Below are positions 1 through 5,586 of a DNA stretch of 5,586 nucleotides, piece by piece; within the stretch, counting starts at the first letter, position 1; each line of letters opens with the position of its first letter. A program made the translations under genes and the position numbers. The DNA is taken from NCBI GenBank assembly GCA_002293265.1, contig DBCW01000176.1:8632-14217 (forward strand). The letters are read 5' to 3'. The notes under the pieces are model-generated. The model ran no database searches. It saw only the letters and a list, made by a program, of their open reading frames with translations, and was not told the DNA's origin. This DNA is from Eggerthellales bacterium UBA948 (lineage in GTDB: Bacteria; Actinomycetota; Coriobacteriia; Coriobacteriales; UBA8131).

Positions 1-434
1 CTCCGTCTCCGGCTTGTGTTAGCACGTGTATAACCGGTGCCAGAGTATTTGGAGATATTGACGATCCTGAAAGTGATATCTCAAAAGCTATCATTCAATA
101 CAATGCCAAGTCAATGTCATCGTCTTCGGCCAGCACTAAAGTATTTTACCCGGAAGAAACATACGAACTTATAAAAGAACCAAAAGCTGATCCAATTTTG
201 GATCTACTGGATGTGGCAAAACCAATAGCCGGTGCTGCGGCTGCCGCCACGGTAGTAGGTCTTGGAGTGTCTTACGCCCGAGGTGCAGGTTATAAGCGTG
301 ACTATACTAAGTACGATCCTAAAACCGGAGAAACGATCAATCTGGGGGCAACAGTAAATGAGCCACAGACAACAACAGATGAATCAGAGACCTCAACCGA
401 AGAACCAACTAAAGATGGGGAGGAGCAGCGATGA
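1..434 (+). CDS. Respiratory molybdoenzyme 4Fe-4S electron-transfer subunit with C-terminal membrane anchor (partial, 5' end off window)
   Basis: The frame is open from base 3 and enters from outside the window; 143 residues are visible. The fragment begins with the end of a ferredoxin-like domain (PACVSTC, Cys at residues 5 and 9), then TGARVFGDIDDPES. This is the signature of DmsB/NrfC/FdnH-type subunits that pass electrons from a molybdopterin enzyme to a membrane partner. Residues about 73-92 (KPIAGAAAAATVVGLGVSYA) form one probable membrane helix, as in formate dehydrogenase beta subunits. A hydrophilic Thr/Glu/Ser-rich tail follows (about 119-143). The ATG at 114 is not the start: it has no Shine-Dalgarno and the homology continues upstream. 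The stop overlaps the next start (ATGA, 431-434), and the next gene is an FdnI-like cytochrome b, so an Fdh-N-type complex is favoured. Thiosulfate or polysulfide reductase remains possible because the catalytic subunit is not seen. The usual Pro after the last Cys is Ile here. Confidence 0.88.
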   Translation, partial: PSPACVSTCITGARVFGDIDDPESDISKAIIQYNAKSMSSSSASTKVFYPEETYELIKEPKADPILDLLDVAKPIAGAAAAATVVGLGVSYARGAGYKRDYTKYDPKTGETINLGATVNEPQTTTDESETSTEEPTKDGEEQR

Positions 435-1147
435 CTGTTTATATAAAGCGTAATACATTACAGACCAGGCTTACTCATGGGTGCGTTGCGATTAGTGTAA
501 TTTTGCTGACACTTAGTGGATTGTTTATGTTCGTGCCGGCTTTAGCAGCTATGGTCTCGGCAGACTTTATAATTTTCTTGCGCAATGCCCATCGTGTTAT
601 CGGACTCGTGTTAATTGCAGTGATCGTACTCAGTTCACTCGCTTCCCCAAAAGGACTCGGCCACTTTCTGAAGAATTACTTCTCTAAATGGGATGATGAC
701 GATAAGGTATTTGCAAAGCGCTTCGTGCCTTATATGTTGTCGCCAAAAAATGTCGATATGCCTTACCAACATGAGGTAAAATCCGGGCAACGTGTAGTCG
801 GATGGCTGCTATTCATAATGGGCTTCTGTATCATTTTGAGCGGCGTGGTCATGTTTCTCGGAACCACTGTTACGGCTTTTGATGCTTCAACAATGCTTAT
901 CATGCGTCTTCTTCACGATATCTCCTTTATCGTGCTAATCGTACTATTACTGGCGCATATTTATCTGGGTGCGGGAGTGTTTCAGCCATACAAAGGCATG
1001 CGCAAGACAATGTTTGGTGATGGCATGCTAAATGAAAGCGATGCTTTGTATCACTGGGGGCATTGGGCACGCGAGGAGTTGGAAAGCGGTAAGAATGTAG
1101 TTGTTGTAGATGATGGGGTTGAGCCAAAGAAAGCTCAAGAAGCGTAA
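431..1147 (+). CDS. FdnI-like formate dehydrogenase gamma subunit (diheme cytochrome b)
   Basis: This 238-residue protein has four membrane segments: about 17-36, 52-70, 121-143 and 160-182. It is the expected membrane subunit that takes electrons from the iron-sulfur subunit, through two b hemes, to the quinone pool. All four heme-ligand histidines of the FdnI family can be placed: H16 (RLTHG), H54 (NAHRVIG), H162 (LLHDI) and H176 (LAHIYLG). H162 to H176 is 14 residues, as for E. coli FdnI H155/H169. SGQ at 118-120 matches the FdnI quinone-site GQ, again 43 residues before the third His. The C-terminal HWGHWAREELE resembles the FdnI ending HPRWYREIE. Length is close to FdnI (about 217), with extra residues in a WDDDDK loop (87-92) and the tail. 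A GGGGAGGAG Shine-Dalgarno precedes the ATG, inside the upstream gene. Thiosulfate reductase cytochrome b (PhsC) is a related alternative. Confidence 0.87.
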   Translation: MTVYIKRNTLQTRLTHGCVAISVILLTLSGLFMFVPALAAMVSADFIIFLRNAHRVIGLVLIAVIVLSSLASPKGLGHFLKNYFSKWDDDDKVFAKRFVPYMLSPKNVDMPYQHEVKSGQRVVGWLLFIMGFCIILSGVVMFLGTTVTAFDASTMLIMRLLHDISFIVLIVLLLAHIYLGAGVFQPYKGMRKTMFGDGMLNESDALYHWGHWAREELESGKNVVVVDDGVEPKKAQEA

Positions 1148-1186
1148 GGCTTTAAAAAGAGAGCCGCATCCCTAGTTCTTCAACGT

Positions 1187-1223
1187 AAAAGCGGGGAGTG
1201 ACATCCAGTCACTCCCCGCTTTT
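1187..1223. terminator. Bidirectional hairpin terminator between convergent genes
   Basis: A perfect 16-bp inverted repeat (1187-1202 and 1208-1223) encloses a 5-nt loop, ATCCA. The core is GCGGGGAGTGAC, flanked by AAAA and TTTT, so the structure ends in a short U-run on either strand. It lies 39 nt after the cytochrome b stop and about 35 nt after the dehydrogenase stop on the other strand. This is the expected place for one terminator serving both operons. The U-tract is only four bases in each direction, so its efficiency is uncertain. Confidence 0.85.
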
Positions 1224-1258
1224 GTGAGTGAGAAAATAAAACTGTTGTTATGCTGCTT

Positions 1259-2032
1259 TTATACTGCTGTCCAACCGCCATCGATCCAAAGGATCTGACC
1301 GGTGGTATAAGAAGAGGCGTCAGATGCGAAGTAGATTACTGCACCGTTAAGCTCGCCTTCTTTGCCGGGACGTCCCATTGGGCAAGAGGCTTTGATAAGT
1401 CCCAGAAACTTCTCGTCGCCCATTACACCGCTAGTCATTTCGGAGGGGAAGTATGCCGGTCCGATAGCATTAACATAAATGCCGTATTGTGCCCACTCAG
1501 CAGCCAGCTCTTTTGTAAGCAGCATTACGCCACCTTTAGAAGCACAATATGCAGAGATGCCCATACCGGTGATAGATACAGCAGAGTGCAAAGAACCAAG
1601 GTTAACGATCTTGCCGTAGTTTTGCTCTTTCATAACTTTGCCAACCTCACGGGCAACATAATAAACGGCGTTTAGATTGGTGTCGATAACGGCTTTCCAA
1701 TCATCGTCTGACTGTTCCTCAGCCGGAGCTACGCGAGCAGTGCCGGCGTTGTTGATTAGAATATCGATACGACCAAAGTGATCTTTGATTTCGCCAACAG
1801 CTTTTTTGATGTTTTCAACATCTAATACATCGCAAGTTGTGGCAAAAACATCAACGCCATATTCGCTTTCAATCTCCGCTTTAACTGCCTCAAGTTTTTC
1901 CAGACGACGAGCAACAATAGCAATGTTTGCACCTTGATTAGCCAAAGCCTTTGCGAACTGAACGCCAAGTCCGGAAGACGCGCCGGTAACAAGTGCAACT
2001 TTTCCTGTAAGATCAAAAATATTCGTACCCAT
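1259..2032 (-). CDS. Classical SDR-family NAD(P)-dependent oxidoreductase
   Basis: This 257-residue cytoplasmic protein is a full-length classical short-chain dehydrogenase/reductase. It shows the cofactor motif TGASSGLG (16-23), a CDV motif at 68-70, NNAG (94-97), Asn119 (TNLNA), Ser147 (LGSLHS) and YCASK with catalytic Tyr162 and Lys166. It ends in the typical TTGQILWIDGGWTAV. ARR after the second strand (41-43) suggests NADP(H) preference. The Ser-Tyr loop is about two residues longer than usual. Overall it resembles the gluconate 5-dehydrogenase-like branch, which also contains 3-oxoacyl-ACP reductases and gut-bacterial hydroxysteroid dehydrogenases, so the substrate cannot be assigned. 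The ATG at 2032 is chosen because GGAGGT sits 6 nt upstream. An in-frame GTG at 2059 has no Shine-Dalgarno and would add nine non-homologous residues. The gene is monocistronic, divergent from the sensor kinase and has its own promoter. Confidence 0.92.
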   Translation of the reverse strand: MGTNIFDLTGKVALVTGASSGLGVQFAKALANQGANIAIVARRLEKLEAVKAEIESEYGVDVFATTCDVLDVENIKKAVGEIKDHFGRIDILINNAGTARVAPAEEQSDDDWKAVIDTNLNAVYYVAREVGKVMKEQNYGKIVNLGSLHSAVSITGMGISAYCASKGGVMLLTKELAAEWAQYGIYVNAIGPAYFPSEMTSGVMGDEKFLGLIKASCPMGRPGKEGELNGAVIYFASDASSYTTGQILWIDGGWTAV

Positions 2033-2038
2033 GTAACT

Positions 2039-2044
2039 ACCTCC
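2039..2044 (-). promoter_or_regulatory. Shine-Dalgarno that fixes the SDR start
   Basis: GGAGGT on the minus strand lies 6 nt before the ATG at 2032. It decides between this ATG and the upstream in-frame GTG at 2059. Confidence 0.88.
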
Positions 2045-2055
2045 ATACTCGATTA

Positions 2056-2073
2056 ACACACAGGACTGTGAGT
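2056..2073. promoter_or_regulatory. Candidate operator: 18-bp imperfect palindrome in the divergent intergenic region
   Basis: ACACACAG-GA-CTGTGAGT is an 8-2-8 inverted repeat with one mismatch; its core CACAG-GA-CTGTG is perfect. It lies directly after the predicted transcription start of the dehydrogenase gene and upstream of the sensor-kinase start. Viewed as heptamers the geometry is 7-2-7, like NarL-type binding sites, although the bases differ from the NarL consensus. A role as a site for the adjacent LuxR-type regulator, or another dimeric regulator, is inferred. A short RNA hairpin in the leader is an alternative. Confidence 0.45.
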
Positions 2074-2080
2074 TTGAAAA

Positions 2081-2109
2081 ATACTAGAGAGCAAAACGAG
2101 GCTTGTCAA
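2081..2109 (-). promoter_or_regulatory. Sigma70-type promoter of the SDR gene
   Basis: On the minus strand TTGACA (2109-2104, a perfect -35) and TAGTAT (2086-2081, four of six consensus -10 bases) are separated by exactly 17 nt. The predicted transcription start is near 2074, giving a leader of about 42 nt that contains the palindrome and the Shine-Dalgarno. The -35 overlaps the first codons of the divergent kinase gene. Confidence 0.65.
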
Positions 2110-3290
2110 ACGAGCCGGTGCAAGCCGCCGCGCCCGCCGATAAAACTGCCGTTCGCACCCGAGTGACGGTAAGTTACAATGATGCAATGGAACGTATCAT
2201 CGATAAATTGATTGTACTTGTGTGTTGTCTGCTGGTATTAATGTTTACGGAGCAGACAACCATGTTTGTTATTGGTGTATTAATTGCTTTGGCTGTAAGT
2301 GCGCTTCAGGAAGCAAAAGTGCTGCCGAGTAAAGCGTTGAAAGCGGTATTATTTGCTTACTTGATAGCGGCAATTCCACTTCAGGCATTTCTGTTGTTTA
2401 TCCCATTAATTGCCTATGACTGCTTTCGCATGAAAAACTGGTTGCTTAAGTTGTGCTGGACGGTACCGCTCGTTTTAGGCTTTACCCACCTTGGCAATAT
2501 AACGATCATTTACATCACTTTAATCAGCACAATATCATGCGTGCTGTCTTGGCGCACAATTAGCCAGGAATCTGAGCGGCTATTCTACAAGAATCTTCGT
2601 GACGAACTGCGCGAGTCATCAATAGTTTTGGAACATAAAAATCGCGATCTTCAGATACGCCAAGACTACGAAGTAAGATTGGCAACGCTTAGCGAGCGAG
2701 GACGTATAGCCCGAGAGATTCATGACAACGTTGGGCATTTGCTCACCAGATCTGTGCTTCAACTAGAAGCAGCGCAAGTTGTACACGCAGATGACGATAA
2801 GCTCAAAGAAGAGTTTGAGCAAATCGGAAACACACTACACGAGGCGTTTGACACTGTACGCACCAGCGTGCACAAACTACACGATGATTCGTTAGATTTA
2901 TCAACGCAGCTATATGCCATCTCGCAAAACTCAAAACTGGATGTAAGCATAGCTAATGACACTCAAGACGTACCGGAAGAATTGGCGTACAGCTTTATCT
3001 CCATAATAAAAGAAGCATTGTCCAATACGGCTAAACATAGCGATGCGACGAAAGTGCAGGTTTTGCTTTATGAGTATCCGGGGTTATGGCAATTGTCAAT
3101 AAAGGACAATGGCAGTAAAAATCCTTTGACATTTTCCGGTTCCAGTGCGCGCATAATGAACAATGGCATTGGTCTTAAGTCGATGGAGGAGCGTGTGCGA
3201 GGAATGGGTGGAGTATTTCGTTTAGACTACGACGAAGGTTTTAGAATCTTTTTGTCGGTACCAAAACTAAGTGAGGAGCAAAACCGGTGA
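2103..3290 (+). CDS. Membrane sensor histidine kinase, NarL/DesK type (HisKA_3)
   Basis: As called, this is a 395-residue kinase. The N-terminal region has about five or six membrane segments between residues 33 and 149. A helical, probably coiled-coil linker (about 153-198) leads to the HisKA_3 dimerisation domain with ERGRIAREIHDNVGH, phosphoacceptor His207. The HATPase_c domain follows: N-box EALSNTAKHS (304-313), DNG (335-337) and NGIGLKSMEERV (354-365). No separate periplasmic ligand domain is seen, so the stimulus is probably sensed in or near the membrane. The partner is the response regulator encoded next, overlapping by GTGA. The start is uncertain. TTG 2103 is the first possible codon after an in-frame stop at 2085 but has no well-spaced Shine-Dalgarno. 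GTG 2118, GTG 2163 and ATG 2187 (residue 29) are alternatives, and all keep every domain intact. Confidence 0.92.
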   Translation: MSNEPVQAAAPADKTAVRTRVTVSYNDAMERIIDKLIVLVCCLLVLMFTEQTTMFVIGVLIALAVSALQEAKVLPSKALKAVLFAYLIAAIPLQAFLLFIPLIAYDCFRMKNWLLKLCWTVPLVLGFTHLGNITIIYITLISTISCVLSWRTISQESERLFYKNLRDELRESSIVLEHKNRDLQIRQDYEVRLATLSERGRIAREIHDNVGHLLTRSVLQLEAAQVVHADDDKLKEEFEQIGNTLHEAFDTVRTSVHKLHDDSLDLSTQLYAISQNSKLDVSIANDTQDVPEELAYSFISIIKEALSNTAKHSDATKVQVLLYEYPGLWQLSIKDNGSKNPLTFSGSSARIMNNGIGLKSMEERVRGMGGVFRLDYDEGFRIFLSVPKLSEEQNR

Positions 3291-3925
3291 CAGATAACAT
3301 TAGTGTGCTTGTGGTAGACGATGATCCAATCGTGAGAATGTCGCTTGCAACAATCCTAAACGCACAAAGCGATATGCAGGTTTGCGGAGAGGGCGGTAAC
3401 GGTATTGAGGCTATTAAATGTTATGATCAGTATTTGCCTGATGTCTTACTCATGGATATTCAAATGCCACAGTGCACAGGTATCGAGGCGGCAGCGGCGA
3501 TCTTAGAAAAACATCCTCAAGCGCACGTAGTTTTTCTCACCACTTTTTCTGATGATGAATACATTGTGGCAGCTCTCAAGCTTGGGGCAAAGGGATATCT
3601 TATAAAGCAAGAAGTCGCAAATATTGCGCCGGCAATCAGGTCAGTGATGGCAGGGCAAATGGTCTTAGGTAATGAGGTCATCGCAAGATCAATACTGTTT
3701 TCCAAACCCACAGTGACTCATACCCAAGAGATCGAGGGGTTGTCAGAGCGTGAGCTGGAAATTATCGAACTTATTGCCCAAGGATTAGACAACAAAGAGA
3801 TCGCTGCCAAAGTATTCATAAGCGAAGGTACGGTGCGAAATCACGTCAGCATCATGCTGCAAAAACTACAGCTCAAAAACCGCACTCAACTGGCTATACA
3901 CTACTATAGGCAACTAAAGGATTAA
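3287..3925 (+). CDS. LuxR/NarL-family response regulator
   Basis: This 212-residue DNA-binding response regulator partners the kinase immediately upstream. The receiver domain (about 5-121) has the acidic pocket D11-D12-D13, phosphoacceptor Asp57 (LLMDIQMP), the switch Thr85 and Lys107 (GYLIK). A LuxR-type helix-turn-helix follows at about 151-206 (LSERELEIIELIAQG and later NKEIAAKVFISEGTVRNHVS). All residues needed for phosphotransfer are present, so it is likely functional. It starts at GTG 3287, which overlaps the kinase stop TGA (GTGA), with GAGGAG 8 nt upstream; this is typical of translational coupling. Its TAA shares a TTAA with the stop of the opposing transporter gene. Targets are unknown. 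The nearest candidates are its own divergent promoter region and the convergent carrier/peptidase genes. Confidence 0.95.
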   Translation: MTDNISVLVVDDDPIVRMSLATILNAQSDMQVCGEGGNGIEAIKCYDQYLPDVLLMDIQMPQCTGIEAAAAILEKHPQAHVVFLTTFSDDEYIVAALKLGAKGYLIKQEVANIAPAIRSVMAGQMVLGNEVIARSILFSKPTVTHTQEIEGLSERELEIIELIAQGLDNKEIAAKVFISEGTVRNHVSIMLQKLQLKNRTQLAIHYYRQLKD

Positions 3926-5292
3926 GCTTTTATCTCAATCCCCTCGGCATCCAGATTTGGTGCTCCTGCAGCTATACAGCGTTTTACTATTTTGCGCGCT
4001 GCCGGGATAGACATGAGCAAAGTCAGACCCATGAGTAAGGAGGCTGCAAGCGTCATGATCCAAGCCGGAACAAAGCTGAGATAAGCGTCAAATAAAATAC
4101 CGGAGACTACTGCGCCGATAGCCGCACCAAATAATTCAAAAGCAGTTACTATGCCGATAATTAATCCAACATCCTTTTTACCGTAAGCCTTAGCAACCAT
4201 CACAGGCGGTGTCACAGTGCCCATACAAGTTCCAAAGCCAAAAGCGATGGCAGCGATGATCGGTCCAATGTCGGTGGTGGGAAAACATAAAGCGATTGAG
4301 GCAATAATGCAGGTGGCAGTACCGATGATGGTACCTGCTGCCATTCCAAAACGATCATAAATCGCTCCAAGCCCTATTTTGGCAACAATCACAACGCCCA
4401 GATATAGCGACCAAACATAACCCGCCCAAAGCACATCATGTCCTCCGGTAGTAACTTGGATACCATCCACAGTCATAGTCGTCATATTAGATACCGAATT
4501 AGTGATAATCGCACCGTTGATAATGCCCATCATTACAAAGCCAAAAATTAAGATCCAAAAACCGGAGCTTTTCTTTAGCACTTTCCAACCAACAGAAACA
4601 TTGACCGGTCTATCCGGTGACTTATCAACTTTTTGTGTCTCAGAGATACCGGCTCCATATGGCTCAAGCCCCTTGTCGCTGGGGCGATTACGAAACGCAA
4701 CGACCGCAATTGGCATTGCAGCAACAAAGCTTATGATTGCAAGAAGCAAAAATGCTGATCGCCATCCTGAAGTAGCAATCATATTGCTGGTTATGGGCGA
4801 CAAGATAACCCCGCCAAGACCGGATCCGGAAAGCGCAATAGACACCGCAAGTCCTCGACGCAAATTAAACCAATTTGTAGATAGGACAGAGGCCAATAGG
4901 CGTGTTCCGGCAACAACTACCATACCGGCTATAACACACAAAGCGTATAGCTGCCAAACAGCGGTTATAAATGAGAATAGCAGCAAAACCACTGATGTGG
5001 TAATAACTGTAAATCCACCAAGGATTCTTGCGTCTACCTTCTCAATCAAAACACCAAATACAAGGGAAGCAAATATCGCTACCACGGTGCAAAGAGAAAC
5101 GCCGGTATTAAAAGCGGCAACGGTTATACCAAGCTCTTGAACTACGTGAGACTGAAAGATGGGGATGCAATTAACAAAAATGGTGTAACAAGTTGCCATG
5201 ATAAGAAAGCTGCCGGCCACGATCCACCAGCCGTAAAAGAACTTACCGGTTTTCTTTGGTTCTCTTTCCTGTGCGTTTGCCAAGTTACCCAT
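3922..5292 (-). CDS. MFS transporter, OxlT/monocarboxylate-porter-like, 12 TM
   Basis: This 456-residue integral membrane carrier has 12 predicted helices. The N-terminal FYGWWIV (19-25) and WFNLRRGLAVSIALSGSGLGG (141-161) are hallmarks of the oxalate:formate antiporter-like MFS group. Loop 2-3 carries a degenerate motif A (FGVLIEKVDAR, 79-89), and the second half has a clearer copy (GLGAIYDRFG, 307-316). A hydrophilic central loop lies around 202-238. The substrate cannot be read from sequence; small organic anions are typical for the group. Start ATG 5292 has AAAGGA 6 nt upstream, while an in-frame TTG at 5307 would place that Shine-Dalgarno inside the gene. It lies 27 nt after an M20 peptidase gene on the same strand, so co-transcription is likely and the carrier may move that enzyme's substrate or product (inference). 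The stop overlaps the response-regulator stop. Confidence 0.9.
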   Translation of the reverse strand: MGNLANAQEREPKKTGKFFYGWWIVAGSFLIMATCYTIFVNCIPIFQSHVVQELGITVAAFNTGVSLCTVVAIFASLVFGVLIEKVDARILGGFTVITTSVVLLLFSFITAVWQLYALCVIAGMVVVAGTRLLASVLSTNWFNLRRGLAVSIALSGSGLGGVILSPITSNMIATSGWRSAFLLLAIISFVAAMPIAVVAFRNRPSDKGLEPYGAGISETQKVDKSPDRPVNVSVGWKVLKKSSGFWILIFGFVMMGIINGAIITNSVSNMTTMTVDGIQVTTGGHDVLWAGYVWSLYLGVVIVAKIGLGAIYDRFGMAAGTIIGTATCIIASIALCFPTTDIGPIIAAIAFGFGTCMGTVTPPVMVAKAYGKKDVGLIIGIVTAFELFGAAIGAVVSGILFDAYLSFVPAWIMTLAASLLMGLTLLMSIPAARKIVKRCIAAGAPNLDAEGIEIKA

Positions 5293-5298
5293 TCTCTG

Positions 5299-5304
5299 TC
5301 CTTT
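5299..5304 (-). promoter_or_regulatory. Shine-Dalgarno that fixes the MFS carrier start
   Basis: AAAGGA on the minus strand lies 6 nt before ATG 5292, in the 27-nt gap after the peptidase stop. It favours this ATG over the in-frame TTG at 5307. Confidence 0.75.
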
Positions 5305-5319
5305 CAAACCATTACCAAT

Positions 5320-5586
5320 CTAGTATCTTTGCTGATTATCGCTTAGCAGGTCTAAGTTACGTATCAACTCTATGTAAAAGCCAACGCCCTTTAGAAAGCT
5401 ATCTACGTCAAGATTCTCATCTTTACCGTGAATGCGACTTCTCTGATCTCCTTTAAACAAAAATCCGGCAAAGCGATACGTGTTAGGGCAGATTCGTGCA
5501 AAATGCCTGGCATCGGTGGCACTGCTTTGTATATAAGGAGCAATGATCGCATCAGGATAAACACTATGAGTAACGTCTTTGATGTA
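5320..5586 (-). CDS. M20-family metallopeptidase/amidohydrolase, C-terminal part (5' end off window)
   Basis: Reading the minus strand from the window edge gives 88 residues ending at TAG (5322-5320); there is no start codon for this frame in the window. The fragment contains TDARHF (24-29), YRF (37-39), RIHGKDENLD (51-60) and VGFYIELIRNL (68-78). This is the C-terminal signature of M20 zinc hydrolases of the aminoacylase-1/CPS1/PM20D1 kind. His53 in IHGKDENL matches the last metal-ligand histidine of the family. Such enzymes hydrolyse dipeptides, N-acyl amino acids or related amides; which one cannot be told from this piece. Nothing suggests a pseudogene, since the frame runs cleanly to its stop. 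The MFS gene starts 27 nt downstream with its own Shine-Dalgarno, so the two probably form an operon whose promoter lies outside the window. Confidence 0.85.
   Translation of the reverse strand, partial: YIKDVTHSVYPDAIIAPYIQSSATDARHFARICPNTYRFAGFLFKGDQRSRIHGKDENLDVDSFLKGVGFYIELIRNLDLLSDNQQRY

Noticed and set aside
114..434. A separate small protein starting at ATG 114
   Set aside because: The same frame upstream encodes PACVSTC...FGDIDDPES, a clear iron-sulfur subunit, and no Shine-Dalgarno precedes 114.
1148..1165. Small GGCT...AGCC inverted repeat after the cytochrome b stop
   Set aside because: Only four contiguous base pairs; too weak to call a structure beside the strong hairpin at 1187-1223.
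1250..1675. Open frame (141 codons) on the plus strand opposite the SDR gene
   Set aside because: It lies fully antisense to a gene with all SDR motifs and has no recognisable protein features; it is a shadow frame.
2033..2059. Longer SDR start at GTG 2059
   Set aside because: It has no ribosome site, the extra residues do not fit the family, and GGAGGT is placed exactly for ATG 2032.
4502..5140. Long open frame (212 codons) on the plus strand opposite the MFS gene
   Set aside because: It is antisense to a clear 12-helix carrier, shows no domain, membrane pattern or ribosome site, and is rich in Thr/Pro/Ile as expected from a complement of membrane-protein codons.
5137..5456. Short plus-strand open frames near the right end
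   Set aside because: They overlap the carrier start and the M20 peptidase C-terminus on the other strand, which explain the sequence far better.

Overview
The window holds six protein-coding genes, two of them cut by the window edges, packed into three transcription blocks with very little non-coding DNA. The organism looks like an anaerobically respiring bacterium of roughly 45% GC. A membrane-bound respiratory molybdoenzyme module sits beside an OxlT-type MFS carrier, a LuxR-type two-component system and an NAD(P)-dependent dehydrogenase, with GTG and possibly TTG starts. That mix recalls Coriobacteriia/Eggerthellales, but no phylogenetic marker is present, so this is only a weak inference.

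Block 1 (+, 1-1147) is the 3' end of a respiratory operon. It contains the C-terminal part of a 4Fe-4S electron-transfer subunit with a trailing membrane helix, then a complete FdnI-like cytochrome b with all four heme-ligand histidines. The two genes overlap by ATGA. The catalytic subunit would lie upstream of the window. A perfect 16-bp hairpin at 1187-1223 separates this block from the convergent block 2.

Block 2 (-, 1259-2032) is a single classical SDR dehydrogenase with a clear Shine-Dalgarno and a good sigma70-type promoter (TTGACA, 17 nt, TAGTAT). The -35 of this promoter overlaps the start of the divergent sensor-kinase gene. A 7-2-7 palindrome lies just after the predicted transcription start, a plausible shared control point.

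Block 3 (+, 2103-3925) is a NarL/DesK-type two-component system: a polytopic membrane histidine kinase and a LuxR-type response regulator, overlapping by GTGA.

Block 4 (-, 3922-5586) converges on block 3, and the two stop codons share one TTAA. It encodes the C-terminus of an M20-family metallopeptidase, not visible as a gene unless the window edge is treated as open, followed 27 nt later by a 12-helix MFS carrier. The pair looks like an operon for handling an N-acyl or peptide-like compound, possibly controlled by the adjacent two-component system (inference).

No tRNA, rRNA, CRISPR, insertion sequence or riboswitch was recognised. The most interesting points are the compact divergent control region at 2033-2109, the peptidase/carrier pair next to the sensor system, and a strong CCGG-over-GGCC bias across the whole window.
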